Shown in pieces: positions 9,765 to 19,252 of a stretch of 64,000 nt of DNA (the first letter of the stretch is position 1; each line of letters opens with the position of its first letter). The notes under the pieces were generated by a model. That model ran no database searches. It was not told where the DNA came from and saw nothing but the letters and a program-made list of their open reading frames with translations. A program made the position numbers and the translations under genes. Source of the DNA: AP-15 sp963832875 (GTDB lineage: Bacteria; Pseudomonadota; Alphaproteobacteria; ATCC43930; CGMCC-115725); contig CAWHWB010000003.1 of NCBI GenBank assembly GCA_963832875.1, forward strand, positions 620,001 through 684,000. Reading direction: 5' to 3'.

Positions 9765-9904
9765 TGGCGGCGGCTGTAGTAATGGCGTAGTAGTATTAAT
9801 CGCATCGCACGGGTAGAGCGCAGCGAAACCCTTCGATCTTGCGGCTGTGCCCACTTTTCGGTGGGATGCGCGTTGCTTAACCCACCCTACGGAGAGAAAC
9901 GGGC

Positions 9905-11074
9905 GTGTTGAACGGCGTCTATCGATTTCCGGCGATGGAAAATGTCGTTTTCGGCGCGCCCTTTGCCGAGGCGCTCGCGCAGGAGGTCGACCGGCTCGAG
10001 GCGCGCGCGGTGTTCGTGCTGGCGAGCGCCACGCTGTCGCGCGAGACCGATCTCGTGGACCGGCTGCGCCAGATGCTCGGCAACCGCTTTGCGGGGGTTT
10101 GCGCCAGGATAGGCGCGCACACGCCGCGAACCGATGTCGTCGCCGCGGCCAACATGGCGAGCGCGGCGGGGGCCGATCTGCTGGTGACGCTCGGCGGCGG
10201 CTCGGTCACCGATGCCGCGAAGATGGTTGGGCTGTGTCTCGGTAACGGGGTGACCCGGCCCGAGCAGCTCGACAATTTCCACGCCCATGTCGCGACCGAC
10301 GGTAGCACGCGGCGTCCGGAGGTCAAACCACCGGGCGTGCGCATGATCGCGATCCCGACGACGCTGTCGGCCGGCGAGTTCTCGGCCGGGGCCGGCTGCA
10401 CCGATACCGCACGCCACGTCAAGGAAAGCTTCAGTCATCCGCAGATGATCCCGCGCACCGTCATTCTCGACCCGGCGGCCAGCGCGCCGACGCCCGAATG
10501 GCTGTTTCTGTCGACCGGGATCCGTGCGGTCGACCATGCAGTCGAAGACATCTGCTCGGTCAACGGCCAGCCGATCTCCGAGGGCGCCGCCTATCACGCG
10601 CTGCGCCTTCTGGGAAAAGGCCTGCCGGCGGTCAAGGCCGATCCCGCCGATCTCGACGCCCGGCTCGACTGCCAGATCGGCGCCTGGATGTCGATGGTCG
10701 GTTCGCAGACCGGGGTCAGCAAAGGGGCGAGCCACGGGATCGGCCATGTGCTGGGCGGCACTGCCGATGTCCCGCACGGCTATACTTCGTGCGTGATGCT
10801 GCCCCATGTGCTCCGCTTCAACCATATCGTGAATACCGACAAGCAGGCGCGGGTCAGTGAGGCGCTCGGGCATCCGGGCGAGCCTGCCGCCGATGTCGTC
10901 CGCGCGCTGATCGCCGGGCTCGGCCTGCCGACCCGATTGCGCGATGTCGGGGTCAGGCCTCACCAGCTCGACCGGATCGCCGAGAATTCGATGCACGACC
11001 GCTGGATCCACACCAACCCGCGCAAGATCGACGGACCTGCGGTCGTCCGCACGCTGCTCGACGCGGCGTGGTAG
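9905..11074 (+). CDS. Iron-containing alcohol dehydrogenase / maleylacetate reductase-like
   Basis: The 389-residue protein belongs to the group III metal-dependent dehydrogenases. The NAD-binding GGGSVTDAAKM lies at about residues 98-108. The metal site is formed by Asp/His of RAVDHAVED and the histidines of GASHGIGHVLGG and PHGYT. It resembles maleylacetate reductases, which act at the end of aromatic-ring degradation, but no ring-cleavage genes are adjacent, so the exact substrate is open. The start is GTG 9905 with GGAGAG upstream. It appears to be a single-gene unit. Confidence 0.85.
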   Translation: MLNGVYRFPAMENVVFGAPFAEALAQEVDRLEARAVFVLASATLSRETDLVDRLRQMLGNRFAGVCARIGAHTPRTDVVAAANMASAAGADLLVTLGGGSVTDAAKMVGLCLGNGVTRPEQLDNFHAHVATDGSTRRPEVKPPGVRMIAIPTTLSAGEFSAGAGCTDTARHVKESFSHPQMIPRTVILDPAASAPTPEWLFLSTGIRAVDHAVEDICSVNGQPISEGAAYHALRLLGKGLPAVKADPADLDARLDCQIGAWMSMVGSQTGVSKGASHGIGHVLGGTADVPHGYTSCVMLPHVLRFNHIVNTDKQARVSEALGHPGEPAADVVRALIAGLGLPTRLRDVGVRPHQLDRIAENSMHDRWIHTNPRKIDGPAVVRTLLDAAW

Positions 11075-11196
11075 CAAGGGTAAATCCCGGCAAAGGGAGG
11101 AACGCGGCGCCGAGCGAAGCCATAGCTTAACCCGCTATGGAATGGATCAAACCACCGTCGCGTCTTCCGATGGGTGGACTTGGCTCGACACCTTGG

Positions 11197-11835
11197 TCAC
11201 CGCACCAGGGCGTAGCTGAAGCAGTCGCGCGGCTCAGGGCCGATGTTGGGGTGGACGAGCCAGCGGCGCAGGAGGCCTTCGCGTTCGAGCCCGGCCTTTT
11301 CCATGACCCGGGCAGAGGCGGGGTTCTCCACGTCGCAAACGGCGCCAAGCCGCCAGATTTCGTCCTGGCGCATCGCCCAGCTGGCGACCTCCGAGAGTGC
11401 CTCGCTCATCAGACCGCGCCGCCAATGCGGGCGAGCCAGCACATAGCCGCAATCGAGCCGGTGCGGCTCAGGCCGGCGCAGCTCGAAGGCGCCGATCAGC
11501 CGCCCGTCGGCGCGCCCGATCAGGGCGTAGGTGCGCGATGTCGCAGCCGGCGCGGCCAAACAGCGGGCGATGTAAGCCTCGGTTTCGGCAAGGGTTCGAT
11601 GCGGACGCCACACCAAATAGCGCACCACTTCGGGGTCCTGCGCGTAGCCGGCGAAAATGGCGAGCGCGTCGCCGCGCGCGATCGGGCGCAGGGTCAGTCG
11701 AGCGGTGGCGAAACGGTCGGGCAGAAGCATGCCGGTTTGACGCGCCGCGCTCGCGGTCCCGCCGCTTGATCGTGTCGAAGACCCGCCCGCCCTTTCGGTA
11801 ATGCTGTCTCGCGCGTTGCGACTGTTCTCGTTCAT
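11197..11835 (-). CDS. GNAT acetyltransferase, RimJ/RimL type
   Basis: The 212-residue protein has a RimJ/RimL-like GNAT fold. TARLTLRPIARGD opens the domain at about residue 44. HWRRGLMSEALSEV is the acetyl-CoA pyrophosphate loop, and NPASARVMEKAGLEREGLLR is the typical C-terminal motif. Targets are usually protein N-termini or small amines. The upstream start (11835) has a GAGGAG site 10 bases away; an internal ATG at 11730 would remove a low-complexity 35-residue leader and cannot be excluded. Its start region abuts the divergent TPR gene. Confidence 0.85.
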   Translation of the reverse strand: MNENSRNARDSITERAGGSSTRSSGGTASAARQTGMLLPDRFATARLTLRPIARGDALAIFAGYAQDPEVVRYLVWRPHRTLAETEAYIARCLAAPAATSRTYALIGRADGRLIGAFELRRPEPHRLDCGYVLARPHWRRGLMSEALSEVASWAMRQDEIWRLGAVCDVENPASARVMEKAGLEREGLLRRWLVHPNIGPEPRDCFSYALVR

Positions 11836-11996
11836 TGCCGGGCTGCTCCTCAGGCGACAAAATTAGCACCGCCGCGCCGGTGGAATGTAGTCCCGCGGCG
11901 AATGCCATATTCTTGATCTTGCGGCTTTGGGTTGCTCCGATCTGCCTCCGCTTTGATAGTATCGAGTTCGAGCAGAACAAGCCCGAGGATGTGCAC

Positions 11997-13314
11997 ATGG
12001 GAACGACCGACCGTTTCTCGCTGCCGGTTACCGCGGCGTCGGGCGAGGCGGTCGCCGACTACGTCGCCGCGGTCGATCTGCTGCTGTCGGCCAATATCGG
12101 AGCCGGCGCGCTGTTGGAGCGGGCGATCGCCGCCGATCCCGATTTCGCGCTCGCCCATATCGCCCAGGCGAGGCTGTTTCAGGTTCAGGCGCGGATCGGC
12201 GAGGCGAGGAGGGCGGCAGAGCGGGCGAGATCGCTCTCCGATCGGATTTCGCCGCGCGAGCGGCGGCACATCGAGGCGATCGCGTTGGCGATCGGCGGCG
12301 CGGCGGACGACGCATTGGCGACGGTCCGCGCGCATGCCGCCGAGTATCCGCGCGACGCGCTGCCCTTGTCGTTGGCGCTCGGCGTCTTCGGGCTTCTGGG
12401 CTTTAGCGGGCGGCGCGACCATCATCAGGCGCAGTTGGCATTGCTTGAGGAACTGGCGCCACATTGGGGCGAAGATTGGTGGTTTCTGGGATATCTCGGC
12501 TGGGCCCGGATCGAGACCGGCGCGGTTGCCGCCGGGACCCCGCTGGTCGAACGCTCGCTGGCGCTCAACCCACGCAACGCCCATGGCGCGCACCAGCGCG
12601 CGCACGGCTATTTCGAGGCGGGCGATGCGGCGGGCGGCGCCGATTTTGTCGAGCATTGGCTCGAGGGCTACTCACGCGCCGGGCATCTGCACTGCCATTT
12701 GTCATGGCATTTGGCGCTGTTCGAGCTGGCCCGCGGCGCCAGCGAGCGCGCCATGGCGATCTATATCGACAATATCAGACCCTCGGTGGCGCAATCGGTG
12801 CCGATGTTGAGCCTTGCCGAACTCGGCCTCGTTTCTGTGGCGTTGGCGACTTTATGGCGCTCGGCCGCCGCACGACCAAGCCTGGGCCGAGGTCGCCGCC
12901 CATGCGCGCCGGCATTTTCCGAAGGCGAGCCTTGCCTTTGCTGATGTGCACGCCGCCTTGGTCGAAGCCGCGAGCGGGGATGACGAAGGCTTGCAGGCCC
13001 GTGTCGCTGGCCTACAGCGCCTGATGCGCGACGGGCATTTGCCGCCGGGCGAGGTTGCTCCGGCGCTGTGCGTCGGGGCTGGAGCACTCGACCGCGACGA
13101 TCCGGTTCGGGCGGCACAGATCCTCGACGCGGCGCTCGCCGATCTGCCTCGGATCGGCGGCAGCCACGCGCAGCGCGAGGTCTTCGAAGATTCGCTGATC
13201 ATCGGTTATCTGCGCTCGGGGCAGTCCGAAAAGGCCGAACCGATATTGCGCGCGCGGCTCGCGCGACGGCCCTCGGCGCGAGACGAGACCTGGCTCGCAC
13301 GCTGCTCGCGTTAG
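11997..13314 (+). pseudogene. TPR-repeat protein interrupted by a +1 frameshift
   Basis: Translation from ATG 11997 (GAGGA upstream) gives a helical TPR-like protein: LLLSANIGAGALLERAIAADPDFALAH, then RERRHIEAIALAIGG, and HLSWHLALFELA at about residue 240. The frame then runs into unrelated sequence. From about 12820 the next frame continues the same fold (SASFLWRWRLYGARPPHDQ, then FADVHAALVEAA) to TAG 13314. Removing one A from GAACTCG at 12820-12826 joins the halves into about 439 residues, the usual size of this TPR_38-like family. The function is unknown. It converges with the DUF1614 gene, with a 4-base overlap. Confidence 0.8.
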
Positions 13315-14054
13315 CGCCGGGTCTGCGCTTCCCGAACCCTCGCAATATCGTCCGGGTGGTTCGACGGGCCAAAAATGCTGGCGATCAGCACCGCCAGGAC
13401 GCCGGTCAGAAAAATCCCGTCGAAGGTCCCCGCACCGCCGATCGCAGCGACCGGCGCGCCCAAACCAGAGATTTTGTCGAGATTGAGCAGATCGGCCCCG
13501 ATCAGGGTGCCCATCGAGCCGCCGATATAGGCGAGCGCACCGGCGTGACGGCGCGACAGGATCAAGGCGACAGCCGCGGCCGAGAGCGGCGGGACGAACA
13601 CCGGAAGGGCGATGCCGAGACCGGGAACGGGACGGGCCAGCTCATGGCACACTGCGGCAATGATGGCGGTGGCGAGGATGCCGCGGACCCACAATCGGCT
13701 TCTGACGAAGAGGAAGAGCGAGAGCAAACCCGGAATCACCGCGCCCCCGACATTGATGGCAATCACCGTGCCCGGCCAGTTGACCACTACCGGGATCACA
13801 TAGCTCATCCCGAAGAACGGGATCGTCTCGCCGGAAACGAGCTGCTCTCCCGGCAGCCGGGCCACCGGAATGTTCAAGTAGCTGCCGCCCAGCGAGGCCA
13901 GCAGCAACAACAATGCGACGTGCGAGCCGAAGCCCAGCTGCCGGTACACCAGGCGGAACGCCTGAACTTCGATCCAGATGACCAGCACGAAAAAGATCGC
14001 CGCCAGGATCGAAAAGTGCGGCAGGTCCAAGGGAAGGTATTGCAGCCTGCTCAA
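13311..14054 (-). CDS. DUF1614 integral membrane protein
   Basis: The product has about seven hydrophobic helices, starting with PHFSILAAIFFVLVIWIEV. It has the DUF1614 signatures LLASLGGSYLNIPV, GGAVIPGLLSL and the glycine-rich GGSMGTLIGADLLNL, followed by GGAGTFDGIFLTG. The family's function is unknown. I place the start at TTG 14054 (247 residues), which has GAGGA at the right distance. The longer open frame to 14168 adds an arginine-rich leader that is not family-like. The tail overlaps the TPR gene stop. Confidence 0.8.
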   Translation of the reverse strand: MSRLQYLPLDLPHFSILAAIFFVLVIWIEVQAFRLVYRQLGFGSHVALLLLLASLGGSYLNIPVARLPGEQLVSGETIPFFGMSYVIPVVVNWPGTVIAINVGGAVIPGLLSLFLFVRSRLWVRGILATAIIAAVCHELARPVPGLGIALPVFVPPLSAAAVALILSRRHAGALAYIGGSMGTLIGADLLNLDKISGLGAPVAAIGGAGTFDGIFLTGVLAVLIASIFGPSNHPDDIARVREAQTRR

Positions 14055-14331
14055 ATCGGTCCTCGGCTTCGGTGCCCCGGGTGCGCGTACTCGCGCGAGC
14101 CCACAAGCCCCGCTCTGGCGGAAACGCTTTCCGGCCGCGTCCCGATCCCGATCGGCACCGTGGCCCACCCAGCGATTGATCCGGGCGTGAACCCGGATCG
14201 CCGTTCAAGCCCTGGATTTCGGTCTTCGAGCGTGCGAAGAGAGGCCGACCCGCGCCGTTCTACCGTCCGGGACCCCGCCCTGAGGCCTTGCGGCGCCCCG
14301 GAACAACCACCCGTCAGCTTGGAGCCCGAAA

Positions 14332-15369
14332 ATGAAATTGGCGATCGCGCTCCGGGTCTCCGCCACTGCCGGCATCGACATGGATCTCGTTGCCGAGGCG
14401 GAGCGGCTCGGCTACGAGGCGGTATGGTGCGGCGAGGCCTATGGCACCGATGCGGTGTCGCCGGTCGCCTGGGTGCTGGCGCAGACCCGGCGGATCAAGG
14501 CCGGCACCAGCATCATGCAAATGGCGGCGCGCACCCCCGCTTGCGCGGCGATGACGGCGATGACCTTGCAGGCATTGTCGGGGAACCGCTTTCTGTGCGG
14601 CATCGGGCCGTCCGGGCCGCAGGTGGTCGAAGGCTGGCACGGTGTCCCGTTCGGCAAGCCGCTCGCCCGCACCCGCGAATACATCGCGATCATCCGCCGG
14701 ATCCTCGAGCGCAGGGCGCCGCTCGAACATCACGGCGAGCACTACCAGATCCCATACACCGGGCCAAGCTCGACCGGTCTCGGAAAGCCGCTCCGGAGCA
14801 TCGTCCACGGCGACCCGAGCCTGAAAATCTACACCGCGGCGGTGGCCCCGGCCGGGCTGCGCACGGCCGGCGAGGTCGCCGACGGGACCCTGCCGTTTTT
14901 CATGTCGCCCGAGCAGGCCGAGGCGATCGTCGGTCCGGTGCGCGACGGCATCGCCAAGGCCGGGGGCGGCAAGACCCTCGCCGATTTCGATTTGGCTCCG
15001 TATGTGCGGGTCGCGATCGGCGACGATCTGGCGGCTTGCAGGGACAAGATCCGTCCCAATTTGGCACTCTATATCGGCGGCATGGGCGCGCGCTCGAAGA
15101 ACTTCTACAACGATCTGGCAAAACGTATGGGCTATGAAGGGGCGGCGGCGACAATCCAGGATCATTACCTCGCCGGCCGGCGCAAGGAGGCCGAGATGGC
15201 CGTGCCCGACGCGCTGATCGAGGAGACCTCGCTGATCGGGCCGAAAGAGCGCATCCGCGACCGGCTGCAGGCCTGGAAGGAAATCGCCTCGGACCACCGG
15301 GTGGGCTCTCTGGTGCTGGCCGGAGCCGATGTCGCGGCGTTGCGCGTCGTCGCCGAGGCGGTATTGTGA
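14332..15369 (+). CDS. LLM-class flavin/F420-dependent oxidoreductase
   Basis: The 345-residue TIM-barrel protein belongs to the luciferase-like monooxygenase group closest to methylene-tetrahydromethanopterin reductase types. Signatures are AERLGYEAVWCGEAYGTDAVSPVAWV near the start, KAGTSIMQMAARTP, and GNRFLCGIGPSGPQVVEGWHG at about residues 80-102. Members use FMN or F420. GGAG precedes ATG 14332. A PF10014-type dioxygenase starts 10 bases after its stop, which suggests joint expression. The substrate is unknown. Confidence 0.88.
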   Translation: MKLAIALRVSATAGIDMDLVAEAERLGYEAVWCGEAYGTDAVSPVAWVLAQTRRIKAGTSIMQMAARTPACAAMTAMTLQALSGNRFLCGIGPSGPQVVEGWHGVPFGKPLARTREYIAIIRRILERRAPLEHHGEHYQIPYTGPSSTGLGKPLRSIVHGDPSLKIYTAAVAPAGLRTAGEVADGTLPFFMSPEQAEAIVGPVRDGIAKAGGGKTLADFDLAPYVRVAIGDDLAACRDKIRPNLALYIGGMGARSKNFYNDLAKRMGYEGAAATIQDHYLAGRRKEAEMAVPDALIEETSLIGPKERIRDRLQAWKEIASDHRVGSLVLAGADVAALRVVAEAVL

Positions 15370-15379
15370 GAGAGGTGCC

Positions 15380-16102
15380 ATGAGCGGCTCGCTGGGGAAG
15401 CTCGCCGGCACGATCGAACGGGACGGGTTTGCCTTTGTTCGCGCGCCGCAAATGCGGGCGCTATTGGGCGAAGCCGAGTTGCGCGACTGGGACGCGTTCG
15501 CCGCCAGCTGGAACGATCTCGGCATCGATTCCTACATGGCCGATGGCGGGCGCTATCGCCGCCGCCGCTTCGCCGCCTTCCGCGCGAGCCCGGCAGGAAT
15601 TGTGCGCAAGCCGCATCAGCCGCATTATCAGAGCCAGGACTACAACCCGCTCAACGGTGGCATCGAGCGCTGGTTCGAGCCGGTGACCCAGACGGTCGCC
15701 CGGCATCCGGCGTTAAGCGCGATCCTGCGCACGAGCCACGAATTGTTCGACCGGATGACCCCGGCCTCGGTCCGCCCCGAGGCTTGGCATGTCGAATTGC
15801 ACCAGTTTCGCATCGAGGCGCGTCCCGGCCAAGAGGGCCGCCCGACCCCCGAAGGCATGCACCGCGACGGGGTCGACTGGGTCCTGGTGCTGATGGTGCG
15901 GCGCGAGAACATCGAGAGCGGCGAGACCACGATTTACGATCTGGCAAAGCGCCCGCTCGGCAGCTTTACCCTGACCGAGCCGCTCGACTCGGCCTTCGTC
16001 GACGACAGCCGGGTGTTTCACGGGGTCACCGCGGTCGAACCCCTCGCCCCGTCGCTGTCGGCCTATCGCGATGTGCTGGTGGTGACCTTTCGCCGAGAGT
16101 AG
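15380..16102 (+). CDS. 2OG-Fe dioxygenase (PF10014-like)
   Basis: The 240-residue enzyme shows the double-stranded beta-helix iron site: His and Asp in GMHRDGVDWV, a distal His in VFHGVTAVEP, and the 2-oxoglutarate-binding Arg in VLVVTFRRE. NPLNGGIERWFEPV and EAWHVELHQFRIEA are typical of the family, which includes free amino-acid hydroxylases such as L-isoleucine dioxygenase. ATG 15380 has GAGAGAGG upstream. It sits directly behind the LLM oxidoreductase gene. The substrate is unproven; a free amino acid is a reasonable guess. Confidence 0.85.
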   Translation: MSGSLGKLAGTIERDGFAFVRAPQMRALLGEAELRDWDAFAASWNDLGIDSYMADGGRYRRRRFAAFRASPAGIVRKPHQPHYQSQDYNPLNGGIERWFEPVTQTVARHPALSAILRTSHELFDRMTPASVRPEAWHVELHQFRIEARPGQEGRPTPEGMHRDGVDWVLVLMVRRENIESGETTIYDLAKRPLGSFTLTEPLDSAFVDDSRVFHGVTAVEPLAPSLSAYRDVLVVTFRRE

Positions 16103-16421
16103 CGCGGTATCCGCAGAGGCGTGGCAACTGCCCGCCCCGTCATATCGGCGAAGGAGTTCGAATCCAATACGGTTTCCGTCGGTTTCCCGGCGAAAGCCCG
16201 GACTCGTCCCTCCACCGCTCGATCATTTGCCCTGATCGGCGCGATCGTCCGAAGAATCGCCAGAAACTCGGAGTTTACGAGCACCCTGGGTCCCGGCCTT
16301 CGGGAAGGCGCAGGTCTGGCGAATTCTCTGAACCCTCCTTCGAGAGCGGCAGCGAAAAGCATGCGCGGAATTTCAAGCAGCATCTAAGATCGGCGCTCGA
16401 ATCGAAACAGGGAGTTTGCCG
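16103..16421. other. Intergenic, no gene recognised
   Basis: The stretch separates the dioxygenase and the acetamidase genes. No open frame with family-like content was found. A small inverted repeat (TCCCGGCCTTCGGGA) lies near 16290. The AT content is slightly higher than in the coding surroundings. Confidence 0.4.
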
Positions 16422-17372
16422 ATGTCGCAGCATCATGTCTTGCCGGCCAGCCCAGCAACCTGCCACTGGGGTTTTTTCGACGCCGGGCTGGAGCCGGTGC
16501 TGACCGTCGCCTCGGGCGATACCGTGACCATCGACAGCGTTTCGGGTGGGCCCGACGTGCTGCCGTCGGATGGCCGGTTCGATATCCTGCCCGAGCACAA
16601 GGCAATCCATGCGGCGATCGAGCCGCGGCTCGGCGCGCACATCCTGACCGGGCCGATCGCGGTCGAGGGGGCCGAGCCCGGCGACACGCTGGCGATCGAG
16701 ATCCTCGCGATCGACCCGCGGCAGAACTGGGGCTACACCCGAATTCGTCCGCTTTCCGGCACCCTCCCCGAAGACTTCCCGGTGCGCCGCACCTGGCACA
16801 CGGCGATCGACCGCCAGCGCGGCATCGCCACCGTGCCGTGGGGGGCTGAGATCGAGCTGGCGCCGTTTTTCGGAGTCATGGGTGTGGCGCCGCCGCCGGC
16901 CTATGGGGCGGTCACTTCGATCGTGCCGCGCGAATTCGGCGGCAACATGGATTTGAAGGAACTGACCGCCGGCACCACGCTCTTTCTGCCGGTGTGGAAC
17001 CCGGGCGGCTTATTCTCGGCCGGCGACGGCCACGGCGTGCAGGGCGACGGCGAGGTCTGCGTGACGGCACTCGAAACCGCATTGACCGGCACCATCCGGC
17101 TGACCCTGCGAAAGGACATGGCGATCGACCTGCCCCGCGCCGAAACGCCGACGCACTGGATCACGATGGGCTTTGACGAGGACCTCGACGACGCGGCCAA
17201 GACCGCGCTGCGCCAGATGATCATCTTGATCGGCGAGCGGATGGGGCTCACGCGCGAGGACGCCTACATGTTCTGCAGCCTCGCCGTCGACATGCGGGTG
17301 ACCCAGCTGGTCGACGGCAATAAGGGCATCCACGCGATGCTGCCGAAACGCTACGTCAACGGGGGGTGTTAG
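16422..17372 (+). CDS. Acetamidase/formamidase family amidohydrolase
   Basis: The 316-residue protein belongs to the FmdA/AmdA family, which hydrolyses short amides to ammonia and the acid. Signatures are VASGDTVTIDSVSGGP, GAHILTGPIAVEGAEPGDTLAIEI, PREFGGNMDLKELTAGTTLFLPV and GDGHGVQGDGEVCVTALE. ATG 16422 follows CAGGGAG. The C-terminus ends with NKGIHAMLPKR. It may feed nitrogen from amides; the preceding dioxygenase gene is 320 bases away, so co-transcription is uncertain. Confidence 0.92.
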   Translation: MSQHHVLPASPATCHWGFFDAGLEPVLTVASGDTVTIDSVSGGPDVLPSDGRFDILPEHKAIHAAIEPRLGAHILTGPIAVEGAEPGDTLAIEILAIDPRQNWGYTRIRPLSGTLPEDFPVRRTWHTAIDRQRGIATVPWGAEIELAPFFGVMGVAPPPAYGAVTSIVPREFGGNMDLKELTAGTTLFLPVWNPGGLFSAGDGHGVQGDGEVCVTALETALTGTIRLTLRKDMAIDLPRAETPTHWITMGFDEDLDDAAKTALRQMIILIGERMGLTREDAYMFCSLAVDMRVTQLVDGNKGIHAMLPKRYVNGGC

Positions 17373-17461
17373 CAACGGGAATTAGACAGCAAGCGGCGGA
17401 TAGAGCTCGGCCGGCCCCCGCGCCATCTTTCGGTCACGTGGATGATGCGCAGGAGATGACG

Positions 17462-18526
17462 ATGCTCGATATCGACAAATGCTGGGCGGCGGTCGAGGGC
17501 CGCGACGCGGGCGCCGATGGCAGCTTTTTCTACGGGGTGCGCACGACCGGCGTCTATTGCCGGCCGGGTTGCCCGTCGCGGCTGCCGTTGCGCAAGAACA
17601 CCGCATTCTTCGAGACGATTGGAGAGGCAGAAGCGGCCGGGCTGCGGGCGTGCAAACGCTGCCGCCCGACCGACGCCTCGACTGCCTCGCGGCATGTCGC
17701 GGCGATCGAGAAGGCGTGCGCGCTATTGCGCACCAGCGAGACGATGCCGACTTTGGCCCAACTCGCCGACGCGGCGGCGATCAGCCGGTTTCACTTCCAC
17801 CGGGTGTTCAAGCAGATCACCGGCGCTACTCCGCGCGACTACGCCCGCACCCACCGGCTCGGCCGGTTGGCCCAGCGGCTCGATGCCGGGGAAAAGGTCA
17901 CCCAAGCGATCTATGCCGCGGGCTTCGGATCGAGCTCGCGCGCCTATGAGGCCGCACCCGCCGCACTCGGCATGACCCCGGCGGCGCGGCGGCGCGGCGG
18001 CGACGGCGAGACGGTCCGCTTTGTGACCGTGGCGACGCCGCTCGGCTGGGCCTTGGTCGCCGCCACGACGCGCGGGGTGTGCATGACCGCGCTCGGCGAC
18101 GACCGTGATGACCTCGCGGCAATGGTCCGACAACGCTTTCCGGCTGCCTCGGTGGTGGCCGAAGATCGGGGGCTCAAGGACTGGGCCGAGCGGGTGGTGC
18201 GGGTCATCACCGACCCCGGCCAGGCGCTTGATCTGCCGCTCGATATCCGCGGCACCGCGTTTCAGGCGCGGGTGTGGCGCGCATTGCAAAAAATCCCGCT
18301 CGGCCATACCGCGAGCTATTCCGAAATCGCGCGGTCGCTTGGCCAACCGACGGCGGTGCGCGCAGTAGCGCAGGCTTGTGCCGCGAACAACCTGGCGCTG
18401 CTTGTGCCGTGCCACCGGGTGATCCGCGAGGATGGCGATCTCGCCGGCTATCGCTGGGGCGTTGAGCGCAAGCGGGCCTTGCTCGAACGCGAGCGGGAAG
18501 CGGCGGCGGCGGATGCGGCGGCCTGA
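17462..18526 (+). CDS. ada: Ada: methylphosphotriester/O6-methylguanine-DNA methyltransferase and regulator
   Basis: The 354-residue protein contains all three Ada parts. The N-terminal zinc domain has Cys33, Cys37, Cys64 and Cys67 (VYCRPGC, CKRC), in which one Cys accepts methyl from phosphotriesters. An AraC-type helix-turn-helix follows (about 80-175, FHFHRVFKQITGATPRDY). The C-terminal alkyltransferase has PCHRV with the acceptor Cys317. In the AraC part, the tail of the motif is slightly unusual (SSSRAYEAAPAALGM). I chose ATG 17462 because AGGAG is six bases upstream. It should be autoregulated by methylation and overlaps the next gene by 14 bases. Confidence 0.95.
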   Translation: MLDIDKCWAAVEGRDAGADGSFFYGVRTTGVYCRPGCPSRLPLRKNTAFFETIGEAEAAGLRACKRCRPTDASTASRHVAAIEKACALLRTSETMPTLAQLADAAAISRFHFHRVFKQITGATPRDYARTHRLGRLAQRLDAGEKVTQAIYAAGFGSSSRAYEAAPAALGMTPAARRRGGDGETVRFVTVATPLGWALVAATTRGVCMTALGDDRDDLAAMVRQRFPAASVVAEDRGLKDWAERVVRVITDPGQALDLPLDIRGTAFQARVWRALQKIPLGHTASYSEIARSLGQPTAVRAVAQACAANNLALLVPCHRVIREDGDLAGYRWGVERKRALLEREREAAAADAAA

Positions 18527-19232
18527 GACAGCGGCCGACCGGGTTGCTGCCGTCAATTGGCCGGCCGCGGCGGCATCCCTCGACCAGCGCGGCTACGCCA
18601 CCCTGCCGGCATTGCTCGACGGTGAGGAATGCCGCGGGCTTGCCGCCCTCTACGCCGACGACAGCCTATTCCGCAGCCGGGTCGTGATGCAGCGCCACGG
18701 CTATGGCAGCGGCGAGTACAAATACTTGCGCTATCCGCTGCCCGGCGTGGTCGAGGCTTTGCGCCGGGCGATCTACCCGCATCTGGCGCCGATCGCCAAT
18801 CGCTGGCACGAGCGGCTGCGCGAGGACGGGCGGTTTCCGCCGGCGCTGGATGCTTACCTCGCCAAATGCCACCGGGCGGGCCAGGAACGGCCGACGCCGC
18901 TGATCCTTAAATACGGCGCCGGCGACTACAATTGCCTGCACCAGGATCTCTACGGCCCGCTGGTGTTTCCGCTGCAGCTGACAATCTTGCTGAGCGACCC
19001 GGCGCAGGAGTTTGCCGGCGGCGAGTTCCTGCTGGTCGAGCAGCGGCCGCGGATGCAGTCGCGCGGCGAAGTGGTTCCGTTGCGGTTCGGCGACGCGGTC
19101 ATCTTTCCGGTGCATCACCGCCCTGTCGAGGGTGCGCGCGGTCCCCATCGCGTGACCATACGCCACGGCGTCAGCCGCGTGCGCAGCGGCGAGCGCTGCA
19201 CCCTCGGCATCATCTTCCACGACGCGGCGTAA
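18513..19232 (+). CDS. 2OG-Fe(II) oxygenase overlapping ada
   Basis: The 239-residue oxygenase has the iron site His-x-Asp in NCLHQDLYGPLVFPLQ and the distal His with Arg in PHRVTIRHGVSRV. EYKYLRYPLP and FAGGEFLLVEQRPR are typical of the family often encoded beside ada. By context a role in removing DNA alkylation damage, like AlkB, is likely, but the sequence is not a close AlkB and a prolyl-hydroxylase-like role is possible. The ATG at 18513 lies inside ada, so translation is coupled and it should respond to alkylation with it. Confidence 0.85.
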   Translation: MRRPETAADRVAAVNWPAAAASLDQRGYATLPALLDGEECRGLAALYADDSLFRSRVVMQRHGYGSGEYKYLRYPLPGVVEALRRAIYPHLAPIANRWHERLREDGRFPPALDAYLAKCHRAGQERPTPLILKYGAGDYNCLHQDLYGPLVFPLQLTILLSDPAQEFAGGEFLLVEQRPRMQSRGEVVPLRFGDAVIFPVHHRPVEGARGPHRVTIRHGVSRVRSGERCTLGIIFHDAA

Positions 19233-19252
19233 CCTTGGCTCTCGCCGGGCTG

